Positions 5,770 through 13,715 of a DNA stretch of 16,428 nt are shown here, one piece after another. Below the pieces are notes generated by a model. It did no database searches. It was not told where the DNA came from and saw nothing but the letters and a program-made list of their open reading frames with translations. Made by a program: the position numbers and the translations under genes. This DNA is from Proteobacteria bacterium UBA6921 (GTDB lineage: Bacteria > Pseudomonadota > Gammaproteobacteria > SG8-11), in assembly GCA_002450895.1 (NCBI GenBank), contig DKAR01000195.1, forward strand, positions 1-16,428, in the 5' to 3' direction. Position 1 is the stretch's first letter; each line of letters opens with the position of its first letter.

Positions 5770-6927
5770 ATGGCCTTGTCGCCCGCAGATCGGCTTCGTG
5801 AAATCCAGCCTTTTCATGTCATGGCGCTGTTGTCGCGTGCAAAGGAATTGGAAGCCCAGGGGCGCGATATCGTCCATATGGAAATCGGCGAACCGGATTT
5901 TCCGACGCCGGAACCGATTCTCGCCGCGGCCGAAGGCGCCTTGCGCAAACGTCTCATGCATTACACGCCAGCACTGGGATTGCCAGGGCTGCGCGAAGCA
6001 ATCTCGCGTCACTACCGCAACCGGTATGGTGTTGACGTATCTTCAAAACGAATTGTTGTAACGACGGGGGGATCCGGCGCGCTGCTGCTCGCGTTGGGCG
6101 CACTCGTCAATCCCGGACAGGAAGTGCTCGTCACGGATCCGGGCTATCCCTGCAACAGAAATTTCGTTCAGTTTGTCGGTGGGGTCCCGTGCGCGGTTCC
6201 GGTGACTGCGGCGACGAATTATCAGCTCACGCCGGAATTGGTTGAGCGGCATTGGACCTCGCGCAGTGCCGCAGTGATGCTGGCGTCGCCGTCCAATCCA
6301 ACAGGAACCGTCATGGCGCAGGACGGGCTTCGCGACGTACTGTCCTGGATATCTCGGCAAGGCGGCGCCGTCATCGTTGATGAGATCTATCACGGTCTTG
6401 TTTACGGTACGCACATTCCCACGGCGCTGCAATTCAGTGACGATGTCTTTGTCGTCAACAGTTTCTCGAAATATTTCCAGATGACCGGGTGGCGATTGGG
6501 ATGGTTGGTCGTTCCCGAGGCATTTGTTCCGCATATCGACAAGCTGGCGCAGAATCTTTTTCTTGCTGCGCCGACTCCGGCGCAATACGCCGCACTGAGC
6601 GCGTTCGATTCCGCGACCATCGCAATACTCGAACAGCGCCGCGCCGAGTTTCAGCGCAGGCGAGACTTCCTGGTTCCGGAGTTGCAGAAACTGGGATTTC
6701 AGATTCCGGTGATTCCGGACGGCGCATTCTATGTGTATGCAAACAGCGCGGCGTTGGCTCCGGACAGCTTTGAATTGACCCGGCGCATTCTTGAGGAGGC
6801 CGGTGTTGCTTTTACTCCGGGAATCGATTTCGGAAAGAACGCACCGGAACAGCACGTTCGATTTGCTTACACGACCTCGGTCGCGCGACTGCAGGAAGGT
6901 GTTCAGCGCCTGGCCGCGGCGCTCTGA
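5770..6927 (+). CDS. Class I/II pyridoxal-phosphate-dependent aminotransferase
   Basis: Cytosolic aminotransferase of the aspartate aminotransferase fold type I, 385 aa from ATG 5770. Diagnostic residues are visible: Gly-Ser-Gly in TTGGSGALLLAL near the cofactor phosphate, Asn176 in SPSNPTGT, Asp204 and Tyr207 in VDEIYHGL, the Schiff-base Lys234 in NSFSKYFQMTGWRLGW, and the carboxylate-binding Arg364 in HVRFAYTTS. The N-terminal LREIQPFHVMALLSRAKELE and HMEIGEPDFPTPEP are typical of a proteobacterial subgroup. The substrate cannot be set from sequence alone. An in-frame start at 5680 would add 30 residues, but they overlap cbbY and do not resemble the family, so I chose 5770. The end overlaps the convergent yqjK by 25 nt. 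Confidence 0.93.
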   Translation: MALSPADRLREIQPFHVMALLSRAKELEAQGRDIVHMEIGEPDFPTPEPILAAAEGALRKRLMHYTPALGLPGLREAISRHYRNRYGVDVSSKRIVVTTGGSGALLLALGALVNPGQEVLVTDPGYPCNRNFVQFVGGVPCAVPVTAATNYQLTPELVERHWTSRSAAVMLASPSNPTGTVMAQDGLRDVLSWISRQGGAVIVDEIYHGLVYGTHIPTALQFSDDVFVVNSFSKYFQMTGWRLGWLVVPEAFVPHIDKLAQNLFLAAPTPAQYAALSAFDSATIAILEQRRAEFQRRRDFLVPELQKLGFQIPVIPDGAFYVYANSAALAPDSFELTRRILEEAGVAFTPGIDFGKNAPEQHVRFAYTTSVARLQEGVQRLAAAL

Positions 6928-7223
6928 TCCGGCCAGGCAGATCGTTTCAGGCGCGTGATCAGACGTATGGTCTGCCACGTCGACAGTCCGATTCGAAGTG
7001 TGCGCCACATTCGACGGCGCGCAAACAGGATCATCGCAATGGCCACGGCTCCGACAATTGCAGGATGATGTTGCGCGCGATACAGAGCGGCAATGATTCG
7101 GTCCACGCGCGCGATGGTATTTCGGACCGGCCGCATGCGAATGCGAAACGTGGTGCGCTGCAACTCACTGCGTGCGAGCAGCAGTTCTCGTCGGCGTTGA
7201 ATCTTGTGGAGAGTCGTGCTCAT
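6903..7223 (-). CDS. yqjK: YqjK-like small basic protein
   Basis: Predicted 106-aa, strongly basic protein with one hydrophobic stretch (about residues 52-67, HPAIVGAVAIAMILFARRR). The start (ATG 7223) overlaps the yqjE stop codon as ATGA, which fixes it and implies translational coupling. YqjK is the usual third gene of yqjD-yqjE-yqjK clusters. The sequence features agree (QRRRELLLARSELQR near the N-terminus, Arg-rich ends), but the family is weakly conserved, so the name rests largely on synteny. The C-terminus overlaps the end of the convergent aminotransferase by 25 nt, with no terminator between them. The function is unknown; it is probably associated with the inner membrane. Confidence 0.75.
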   Translation of the reverse strand: MSTTLHKIQRRRELLLARSELQRTTFRIRMRPVRNTIARVDRIIAALYRAQHHPAIVGAVAIAMILFARRRMWRTLRIGLSTWQTIRLITRLKRSAWPDQSAAARR

Positions 7224-7618
7224 GAATCGCCTTTGAGTGCGTCGCGATCGCGGGATAACTCGAAAAGCGTGGTCGCAAAGAGTCCCGGGCGGACCTTCTC
7301 GCGGTGGCGAACATAAAGCAGGAGCAAAAACCCGGACAAGAGAAATACGCCCCCGACGATCGCCAGGGCGTATAACCCGAAAGTCGCCCACAGCCAAAGT
7401 GTCGCAAATGCGGTCAGCGCAATGACGCCGAGACTGATCAGCGCCAGCGCAATCGCCCCGAAAAACAGGAGCGCTTTGAGATGTTCGCGCTCTTCCTCGA
7501 ACTCGCATGCGACGATTTCAATGCGAGTCCGAAGAATTCCGAGGATCGAATCCAGCATCCGCCGGGCGGTGCCCAGAAGACCAACGTCACTCTCGACGGT
7601 GGCAGCCGCCTCGCTCAC
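7220..7618 (-). CDS. yqjE: YqjE family inner-membrane protein (phage-holin-like superfamily, PF07332 type)
   Basis: Encodes a 132-aa membrane protein. An amphipathic helical N-terminus (GLLGTARRMLDSILGILRTR, then IEIVACEFEEEREHLK) is followed by two hydrophobic helices (about residues 48-73 and 78-102) and a short basic C-terminus. This pattern and the EEEREHLK segment are typical of YqjE/holin-superfamily proteins. Despite the family name there is no phage context. It sits 15 nt after yqjD and overlaps yqjK by 4 nt, so the three form one operon. In enterobacteria the operon is linked to stationary phase and membrane association; this is family knowledge, not seen here. Confidence 0.88.
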   Translation of the reverse strand: MSEAAATVESDVGLLGTARRMLDSILGILRTRIEIVACEFEEEREHLKALLFFGAIALALISLGVIALTAFATLWLWATFGLYALAIVGGVFLLSGFLLLLYVRHREKVRPGLFATTLFELSRDRDALKGDS

Positions 7619-7633
7619 GATAACCTCCGAGGA

Positions 7634-7957
7634 TCAGTGACGATGCGTCAACAGGCCGAGCAGGAATGCCACCGAAGCAGCAATACCAATCGCCTGCCAA
7701 GGATGGTCATGGACCATTTGGTCCGTTGACTTCGCAGCGCGCTTCGCCTTGTCCGCCGCCGTCTTTTCCAGCTCAATGATACGGTCGCGGGCTTGGGTCA
7801 AACGTTCTTCCAGTTGTATACGTGCCGTCGACGCCTTCTCTCCGACCTGATCGCGAGTGGCGCGAAGCAGTTCTTCGGCGTCTTCCACAACAGCGCGCAT
7901 ATCCGTCGCCAGGTGGTCCCGGGCATTGGTAAAACGGGTGGATTCCGCAGTGTTCAT
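7634..7957 (-). CDS. yqjD: DUF883/ElaB/YqjD family membrane-anchored protein
   Basis: Encodes a 107-aa protein. A long charged helical region (about residues 15-80, predicted coiled coil, including DMRAVVEDAEELLRATRDQ and LEERLTQARDRIIELEKTA) leads to the hallmark C-terminal anchor HPWQAIGIAASVAFLLGLL and a basic end (THRH). In E. coli the paralogues YqjD, ElaB and YgaM sit in the inner membrane and bind ribosomes in stationary phase. The start ATG 7957 has AGGAG upstream at suitable spacing. It is the first gene of the yqjD-yqjE-yqjK operon, read on the minus strand. Confidence 0.92.
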   Translation of the reverse strand: MNTAESTRFTNARDHLATDMRAVVEDAEELLRATRDQVGEKASTARIQLEERLTQARDRIIELEKTAADKAKRAAKSTDQMVHDHPWQAIGIAASVAFLLGLLTHRH

Positions 7958-8308
7958 AAAGCTTCTCCTTGCATCAATAGGTGGTATTCAGATTCTTTGG
8001 GGATGATTTGATTCTCGCTTCCGGTGCGCTACAAAATCATCGGTGAAAGTACGCAGCTTTATGGAAATTGGATGCTTCGGCGACTTGCGGGATTCCCGGA
8101 ATCAGTGAAGAGGCTGGAATTCGTTTAGGCCGCGTTGCGTGAAAGAAACGGACGGCTCGTTGGGAATGAACTGTGCGGTATCGAGCCGGCGCATGGCAGG
8201 GGTGTCGTGCAGAAACAGACATGCCGCATGGGGCTGCTGCAAAAAGTTGGCGTCAGGGCACGAATCCGGTTTTACCGGTCGGCTGATCCTTTTTTCCGGT
8301 GGAAATCG
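7958..8308. other. Intergenic region with no supportable gene
   Basis: About 350 bases between yqjD and the ComFB-domain gene, both on the minus strand. Besides the yqjD ribosome site near its left end, I see only small inverted repeats: GATTCC-C-GGAATC near 8090-8102 and CCGGTTTTACCGG near 8267-8279. The second lies beyond the ComFB gene stop but lacks a T run. Open frames here (for example 8037-8222 on the minus strand) look non-coding in composition. The yqjD promoter must lie here. Confidence 0.45.
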
Positions 8309-8566
8309 TTAAGGCTTCTTGCCAATCTGTTCAAGTGCCTTCGAAATCGCGTCGGCGATCATCCGGTCAATTTCTGCACGTTCCTGCGATGTCAGAAAAA
8401 ACGCCATATCGACGTCGTGCCGGATATAACGTGGCGGCAGATGATTCAGTGCCATGCAGGCGACATCTGCGAGATACTCGGCGTCCGGATGATTCTTCGC
8501 GACGTGTTCCACGATGTACTGGAACACGAGGGGCTCGTAAAAATTATGCACGCTGTCGAAGTTCAC
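8309..8566 (-). CDS. ComFB-domain protein (late competence protein ComFB family), candidate c-di-GMP receptor
   Basis: A small cytosolic protein of 85 aa made almost entirely of a ComFB domain (PF10719 type). Recognisable parts are the N-terminal HNFYEPLVFQYIVEHV, the central ADVACMALNHLPPRYIRHDV with the hallmark ALN-LPPRY, and the C-terminal helix TSQERAEIDRMIADAISKAL. I placed the start at GTG 8566, giving (M)NFDSVHNFYEPL, which fits the family; the next in-frame ATG upstream (8638) would add residues unlike it. No strong ribosome site is seen, so the start is uncertain. ComFB proteins of cyanobacteria have been reported to bind cyclic dinucleotides. The diguanylate cyclase gene at 12294-13715 makes that role plausible here. 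It is divergent from the PhnD-like/histidine kinase operon. Confidence 0.82.
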   Translation of the reverse strand: MNFDSVHNFYEPLVFQYIVEHVAKNHPDAEYLADVACMALNHLPPRYIRHDVDMAFFLTSQERAEIDRMIADAISKALEQIGKKP

Positions 8567-8697
8567 GGTCGGAAGTGGCTCATTTAGGGTTCGATGTCTG
8601 ATTAGGTATCGACACCAACAAAACCATGCTTGAGCCATTGAATTCAAGGCGAAAAGGGGACATGCCGATACGTTTTGCATTGGCGACCCCGTGGCAT

Positions 8698-8708
8698 AAG
8701 GAGATCAC
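8698..8708 (+). promoter_or_regulatory. Ribosome binding site that fixes a GTG start
   Basis: AAGGAG (8698-8703) lies five bases before GTG 8709. No ATG is suitably placed, and the signal peptide begins directly after, so this site sets the start of the first PhnD-like protein. Confidence 0.85.
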
Positions 8709-9557
8709 GTGACAACTACAAGAATCCGCGTGCATTTTTCCGTTATCGGAGCTGTTTTCGCATGCCTGTTTGCAGCTGCCGGGCTGAAGGCGAGCGCCGC
8801 GGAGAATCCGGGAAGCAAACCCTTGGTGTTCGGTGTCTTTCCATACCTTCCACCGCGTGAGCTGGAAAAAATATTCGCGCCGATGGCCGCCGATTTCGGC
8901 AAGGTGCTGGGAAAAGAAGTGGAATTTGTATCGAGCACCAGCTATCAGATCTTTTCGAAGAATCTTCGTGAACAGATCTATGACATCGCCTTTGTTCAGC
9001 CTTTTGACTACATCGAGGCGCATGACAAGTATGGATATTTGCCGCTGGCGACGCGAGCGGAGCCGCTGAAGGCACTGATCGTGACAACGAAGGACAGTCC
9101 AATCAAAAGCATCGCGGATTTGCGAGGAAAGCGCATCTCCATGCCGCCGGAAGAGGCTGCCGTCAGTCACCTGGCACTGTTGTATTTTCAGAAGAGCGGA
9201 CTGGTTCCGGGCAAAGACATTACTGTGAGCCATTTTCGATCTCACATGTCATGCCTGCAGCAGGTTCTGATTGAGTCGACAAACGCGTGTGCCACCGCCG
9301 CGCCCGCGTTGCGCTACCTGAAAAGCCGAATGAATGTCGAGATGCGGGCGGTTGGTGAGTCGGACGCGATACCGCATACGCTGTTCACTATTAATTCGCG
9401 AGTGTCACAGGAAGACCGGGACAAGATCTTGCAGCGAATTCTCGGTTGGGGAAAAACTGCCGAAGGGCGGGACATCCTTGAGCGTGGCAAGATGACAGGA
9501 TTTGTGCCCGTATCGAACGAAGCCTATAACGTCGTCCGAAAATTTCCACGCGAATAG
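8709..9557 (+). CDS. PhnD-like periplasmic substrate-binding protein, module 1
   Basis: Predicted periplasmic binding protein of 282 aa from GTG 8709. A Sec signal peptide (about residues 1-31, hydrophobic VIGAVFACLFAAAGLKASAA) is followed by the phosphonate/phosphite-binding fold (PF12974 type): VFGVFPYLPPRELEKIFAPM, DFGKVLGKEVEFV, DIAFVQPFDYIEA, SPIKSIADLRGKRISM and FVPVSNEAYNVVRKF. The usual Ser/Thr-rich ligand loop after the GK-R strand is replaced by PPEEAAVSH, so the ligand is probably not a phosphonate. Two cysteines (in MSCLQQVLIESTNACATA) could form a disulfide. No ABC permease or ATPase gene is near. The next gene, 26 nt downstream, is a membrane histidine kinase, so this is best read as the sensory subunit of that kinase (inference). 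Confidence 0.9.
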   Translation: MTTTRIRVHFSVIGAVFACLFAAAGLKASAAENPGSKPLVFGVFPYLPPRELEKIFAPMAADFGKVLGKEVEFVSSTSYQIFSKNLREQIYDIAFVQPFDYIEAHDKYGYLPLATRAEPLKALIVTTKDSPIKSIADLRGKRISMPPEEAAVSHLALLYFQKSGLVPGKDITVSHFRSHMSCLQQVLIESTNACATAAPALRYLKSRMNVEMRAVGESDAIPHTLFTINSRVSQEDRDKILQRILGWGKTAEGRDILERGKMTGFVPVSNEAYNVVRKFPRE

Positions 9558-9583
9558 ACTTGTTCTGGACTGACTAACCCCCC

Positions 9584-11551
9584 ATGAGGCATCTCTCTCT
9601 CAAGTACCGCATCGCGGTCGTCATTTTTGTGCTTGAGGCATTTGTTGTGACGTTCGCGCTTCTGGCGTCGCTCAAGACAAATGAGGAAGCCAGTCGTGAG
9701 CAGTTTGCCAATTCGGAGCAGGTGCTGTTGTCCCTGCTGGGTGATCTGAGTCGAATTGCATTGATTACCGCCGAATTCGACGAACTTCAGCCTTACGTCG
9801 AACAGGTCATCAATGATCCGCATGTGTCCAAGGTCTGGCTGCTGGATCGCGATGGACGCATCGTCGTCAGCAGTCAGGTCGACGAGGTGGGGTCAAAATT
9901 CGAGAAGTTCAACGATTCGCCGGATCATTTCTGGAAGTCCCAGGAAATCGGAAACGTCGCAGGACGAATGGGAACAATCGCCATCAATTTTTCGCACGCC
10001 GAGATGGTGGCGGCAAATCGAAAAGCCCTGAATGCCGGAATCAGGACGGGGCTCGCAGGCATGCTGTTTATCGCATTTGTGAGCGTGCTGATCGGGCACC
10101 TGCTGACGCGAAAACTGAGCGCATTGAGCGCGGTTGCATACCAGTTCGCCGACGGAAGGCTTGATGCCCGGGCGAATTTTTCCGGTACGGATGAAGTGGC
10201 GATGCTCGGAAAGACATTCGATTCGATGGCAGGGAATCTCCAGCGTCAGATCAGCTCGATGCAGACCAGCGAAATCGAACTGCGCCAGACGCGCCACGAT
10301 CTGGAACGGCGTGTCGCCGAACGCACGGCGGAGCTCGCGGTTGCACGCGACCATGCTTTGGAGGCGAGTCGGACCAAAAGCGCATTCCTGGCCAATATGA
10401 GCCACGAGCTGCGAACGCCGCTGAACGCCATTATCGGGTACAGTGAAATTCTGCGTGAAGACGCGCGCAGCGCGGGCATTGAATCCTTTGTCGGAGATCT
10501 CGATAAAATCCATTCCGCGGGTTCGCACCTGCTGACGCTAATCAATGGCATTCTGGATTTGTCCAAGATCGAAGCCGGAAAATACGAGCTGGCGCTTTCC
10601 AATTTCGATGTCGAGCCGGTGATTCGCGAAGCGGTCGATACCGTCCAGCCGATTATTGCCAAGAATCGAAATACCCTGACGCTTGAATGCGAAAACAATC
10701 TGGGCATGATTCACGCCGACCAGGTGAAACTCCGTCAGGCGCTGTTGAATCTGCTCGGCAACGCCGGGAAGTTTACCGAAAGCGGGCGGGTCCATGTGCG
10801 CGCTACGCGCGTGAACGATGAAAAGGGGGAGCGCGTCGAAATTGCGGTCGCCGATACCGGTATCGGAATTACGGCGGAGCAAATCGAAAAACTTTTCTCG
10901 GACTTTTACCAGGCAGATACGTCGACAACCCGGCGTTATGGAGGCAGCGGTCTGGGTCTCGCCATCAGCCGCCGATTCTGCCAATTGATGGGTGGCGACA
11001 TCCGCGTCGAAAGCCAGCCAAGCGAGGGATCGACTTTCACGATCGTCGTGCCGGCCGATGTGAAGGAGCCTGTGCCGCCTCCGTCACGATCTCTCCCGCC
11101 GGATCTGCCGCGCAAGGATATTCCGGATCCCAAATCGATACGATTCACTGAGGCGCAATTGCCACCGGAAGTTCCGGTCGAGCGGCGCCGAAAACTTCCC
11201 AAGATCCTGGTCGTTGACGATGACCCGACGGCGCGGGATCTCGTCTTGCGCTTGTTGACTCGACAGGGTTTCTCGGTGGATTTCGCGCGTGACGGTGTTC
11301 AGGCGCTTGAAGTTGCGCGTCGTACGCAACCTGACATCATCACGCTGGATGTAATCATGCCCGGAAAGAACGGGTGGGAAGTTCTGCAGGAATTGAAGAA
11401 TGACCCGGCGACCGCGCACATTCCCGTGATCATGTTGACGATGACGGATGAGAAAACGCTGGGATACAGTTTGGGCGCGGCGCACTTTCTTTCCCAGCCG
11501 CTCGACAGAGTCACCTTTATGGATGTTCTGGTTCGACTGCTTCGAAAGTAG
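9584..11551 (+). CDS. Hybrid sensor histidine kinase with HAMP and C-terminal receiver domain
   Basis: Inner-membrane hybrid kinase of 655 aa. Order: transmembrane helix at about 10-29; periplasmic region about 32-153 with a PAS-like stretch (VSKVWLLDRDGRIVVSSQVD); second helix at about 154-174; HAMP; a coiled coil (about 225-260); HisKA with His274 in NMSHELRTPLNAIIGYSE; HATPase with the N box LLNLLGNAGKFT, DTGIGI (424-429) and GGSGLGLA (453-460); a Pro-rich linker (about 495-530); and a receiver with Asp545-547 and the phospho-acceptor Asp589 in LDVIMPGKNGWEV. The conserved receiver Lys is Gln638 (FLSQPLDR). No DNA-binding output domain is present, so the phosphate must pass to a partner outside the window or act through the receiver itself. 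It is in an operon with the PhnD-like gene upstream. Confidence 0.94.
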   Translation: MRHLSLKYRIAVVIFVLEAFVVTFALLASLKTNEEASREQFANSEQVLLSLLGDLSRIALITAEFDELQPYVEQVINDPHVSKVWLLDRDGRIVVSSQVDEVGSKFEKFNDSPDHFWKSQEIGNVAGRMGTIAINFSHAEMVAANRKALNAGIRTGLAGMLFIAFVSVLIGHLLTRKLSALSAVAYQFADGRLDARANFSGTDEVAMLGKTFDSMAGNLQRQISSMQTSEIELRQTRHDLERRVAERTAELAVARDHALEASRTKSAFLANMSHELRTPLNAIIGYSEILREDARSAGIESFVGDLDKIHSAGSHLLTLINGILDLSKIEAGKYELALSNFDVEPVIREAVDTVQPIIAKNRNTLTLECENNLGMIHADQVKLRQALLNLLGNAGKFTESGRVHVRATRVNDEKGERVEIAVADTGIGITAEQIEKLFSDFYQADTSTTRRYGGSGLGLAISRRFCQLMGGDIRVESQPSEGSTFTIVVPADVKEPVPPPSRSLPPDLPRKDIPDPKSIRFTEAQLPPEVPVERRRKLPKILVVDDDPTARDLVLRLLTRQGFSVDFARDGVQALEVARRTQPDIITLDVIMPGKNGWEVLQELKNDPATAHIPVIMLTMTDEKTLGYSLGAAHFLSQPLDRVTFMDVLVRLLRK

Positions 11552-11578
11552 TTTTTGTGCCGATCGCTGCCAGGCGCA

Positions 11579-12142
11579 TTAGTCGATCGTCATGCGGTAG
11601 CCGAAGGCGACGCCGATGTAGTCGGTGCCCACGGTATTGATCAGGTAGCCCTCGCGTTCCAGTTCGCGCGCTCGCGATTTCACGTAAGACGAATCAACAT
11701 AAAAGATATCGAACTCGAACCCGGCGCCGTCGTTGGACAGCCGGGTCGACCCGCTGTTCATCCAGGTGAATCCCAATCCCAGGGCCAAACTCTCAAAATC
11801 TTCACCAGACTTGTTCACCGCGCGCCCGGCCTTGTCGGTAGTGCGATATTTCAATCCGCCATAGTCGCCGTAGAGCGCGGTAAAACGGGCCCGCATATTG
11901 TCGCTCAGGTCGTAAAAGTAGTACCGACCGCCTACGGCATACCCCGTGTCGCTGTATCCCGATCCAATGCCTTCGGTGAAGTGGAAATCCCGAGTCACCC
12001 GAATGTCGAAATTGACGCCCAGATTGCCGTAGGGGAGGCCCAAACCGACCCCCATCGCCAGGGCGCTGGCTGCGCTGGCGACCGACGAAGCAAGGGCCGC
12101 ACTTAGAAGTACTGCGGTGGCGAGGAGTCTTTGATTTTTCAC
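11579..12142 (-). CDS. Putative outer-membrane beta-barrel protein
   Basis: Predicted exported protein of 187 aa. From GTG 12142 the product begins with a typical signal peptide (MKNQRLLATAVLLSAALASS, cleaved near ASA). GGGAAG lies about 11 nt upstream of this GTG. In-frame ATGs further upstream (12205, 12187) would bury the signal peptide. The mature part has alternating aromatic and polar strands ending in turns (GYAVGGRYYFYDL, RARFTALYGDYGGLKY, ESLALGLGFTWMN, GAGFEFDIFYVDSSY, DYIGVAFGYRM), as in small outer-membrane barrels of about eight strands. I do not recognise a named family; it is loosely like YfaZ-type proteins. It lies opposite in strand between the two PhnD-like/sensor modules and converges on the hybrid kinase with only 27 nt between them. 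Confidence 0.8.
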   Translation of the reverse strand: MKNQRLLATAVLLSAALASSVASAASALAMGVGLGLPYGNLGVNFDIRVTRDFHFTEGIGSGYSDTGYAVGGRYYFYDLSDNMRARFTALYGDYGGLKYRTTDKAGRAVNKSGEDFESLALGLGFTWMNSGSTRLSNDGAGFEFDIFYVDSSYVKSRARELEREGYLINTVGTDYIGVAFGYRMTID

Positions 12143-12293
12143 GTTTCTGACTTCCCTAACCTCTGCGAAAGTGAGCGAGTTTAGCATGTGTCCCGCCCGG
12201 TGCATGCGTCAGCGATTGTAGCGGAATGTATTGATCACCTAAGGAATTCCCGCCCGGACCCGATATCGATTCTGACGACGACCGGGCGTCCTT

Positions 12294-13715
12294 ATGCCTG
12301 GTGTAGGGCGGCGGCGCGCGCGCGTCGACCGGCAAATCGCGACTCGAAAAAGGCTTCTCTTGAAGGCGAAAGGAAAGTTTTCCGCACTGTTCCGGTTCGG
12401 CATACGACAAAAGATGATTGTCGTATTGCTGAGCGTATTGGTCATGGCGCTCGGTGCCAACGGCTTCATGACCCTGCGCCAGCAGGAGCAGGACGTTCTG
12501 CGCGAAATCAAACAGCGCGGTGAAGATATTTCGCGGTTCTCCGCGCAGTCGATCGCCTTTCGTGTCGTCGCGTACGACTATCACGGTATCCAGCTGCTGC
12601 TCGACGACATCATTCGATCCAAAGACATCCTTTATGCCCGCGTGAGCAGTCGGAAGGGCAACACCATGGCGGAAGCCGGCACGCAGCCGGTGAATCCGGA
12701 AGGATGGGTGCTCTTTGATCGCGAAATCGTTTTTGATGACGAAGTCGTAGGCCAATTGAAAATTGGACTGGATACGGCGCGCATCGCCAATCAAATGCGT
12801 GACCAGCAATTCGCGATGATCATGCGTGAAGGCATCATGATCTTTCTGATTGCCATCGGAGAATTCCTGGCGCTTTCGTATCTGATCGTTCGACCGGTAT
12901 CGATCATCTCCAAATCGATGACGGATACCGTCGATGAATTCGGACGGATCCAGGCGAACCGGATTCCGATCGATTCGCAGGACGAATTCGGAATGCTGGC
13001 AACCCAGTTCAATACCATGCGGGCGCAACTCAACGATATTCACGCGCGCCTCCAGTCGAAAATCGAACTCGCAGACGTCAAGCTGCGCGAAACCAATTCG
13101 CAGCTGATGGAGCAATCGGATGAGTTGAAGCGCATGAACGACGAGCTCAAGCGCCTCGCCATTACCGACCCGCTCACGGGCCTCTACAACCGCCGCCAGT
13201 TCGAGCGCCTGATGGAAACGGAGGTGGCGCTGTCGGTCCGGCACGGGGAGGACACCAGCATCCTCATCGTGGACGTCGACCACTTCAAGAACATCAATGA
13301 CCAATTTGGCCACAAGGCCGGTGACACCGTCCTGCGCCGGCTCGCAAAGATACTGACGGAAAATCTCCGAACGACCGATATTGTTTGCCGAATCGGAGGC
13401 GAGGAATTCGTGGCGATCTGCCGGCGTGCCAAGGCTGATGATGCGTTAATGGTGGGCGATAAATTGCGGCGAATGGTTCAGGAGCACTCGTTCAGTTTCA
13501 ATGCGGATCGGATCCCGGTCACGGTCAGCGTCGGGGCCGCAACCATTCCAAACGCCTTGGGGGTCCAGACCCCCGAAGAATTCTTCCAATGTGCCGATAT
13601 AGCCTTGTATCACAGCAAGGAAACCGGGCGAAACACCGTAACCCATTACTCCAGGATCGCGAGTGAAGTCGGGCGGCCCGGAAAGAACCGAGTCTCATCA
13701 GGAGAAGCATCATGA
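12294..13715 (+). CDS. Membrane-bound diguanylate cyclase (HAMP-GGDEF)
   Basis: Makes the second messenger c-di-GMP from two GTP. Taken from ATG 12294 it is 473 aa. A TTG at 12360 preceded by AAGG is an equally good start and would remove an Arg-rich 22-residue leader. Order: transmembrane helix (about 41-58), periplasmic domain (about 60-175) with a PAS-like end (DILYARVSSRKGNTMAEAG), second helix (about 179-198), HAMP, a coiled coil (about 245-288), and GGDEF. The catalytic domain is intact: ITDPLTGLYNRRQFE, VDVDHFKNINDQFGHKAGD, and GGEEF (368-372). The product-inhibition I-site RTTD (359-362) lies five residues before it, so feedback control is expected. It overlaps the PhnD-like gene downstream by 4 nt (ATGA), so the two are translationally coupled. 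Confidence 0.93.
   Translation: MPGVGRRRARVDRQIATRKRLLLKAKGKFSALFRFGIRQKMIVVLLSVLVMALGANGFMTLRQQEQDVLREIKQRGEDISRFSAQSIAFRVVAYDYHGIQLLLDDIIRSKDILYARVSSRKGNTMAEAGTQPVNPEGWVLFDREIVFDDEVVGQLKIGLDTARIANQMRDQQFAMIMREGIMIFLIAIGEFLALSYLIVRPVSIISKSMTDTVDEFGRIQANRIPIDSQDEFGMLATQFNTMRAQLNDIHARLQSKIELADVKLRETNSQLMEQSDELKRMNDELKRLAITDPLTGLYNRRQFERLMETEVALSVRHGEDTSILIVDVDHFKNINDQFGHKAGDTVLRRLAKILTENLRTTDIVCRIGGEEFVAICRRAKADDALMVGDKLRRMVQEHSFSFNADRIPVTVSVGAATIPNALGVQTPEEFFQCADIALYHSKETGRNTVTHYSRIASEVGRPGKNRVSSGEAS

Noticed and set aside
6043..7008. Open frame of 321 codons on the minus strand opposite the aminotransferase
   Set aside because: It is antisense to a complete aminotransferase with all catalytic residues. 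Its product is Arg-rich with no recognisable domain.
7220..7618. Prophage holin
   Set aside because: The holin-like superfamily label applies to YqjE, but the neighbours are yqjD and yqjK and no phage genes are near.
8037..8222. Small open frame in the gap before the ComFB gene
   Set aside because: Its Arg/His/Pro-rich product has no signal or domain, no ribosome site is seen, and it matches chance expectation.
12156..13313. Long open frame of 385 codons on the minus strand opposite the diguanylate cyclase
   Set aside because: The plus-strand frame encodes an intact HAMP-GGDEF protein with all motifs. The antisense product (His/Asp/Val-rich) resembles no family and arises from codon bias.
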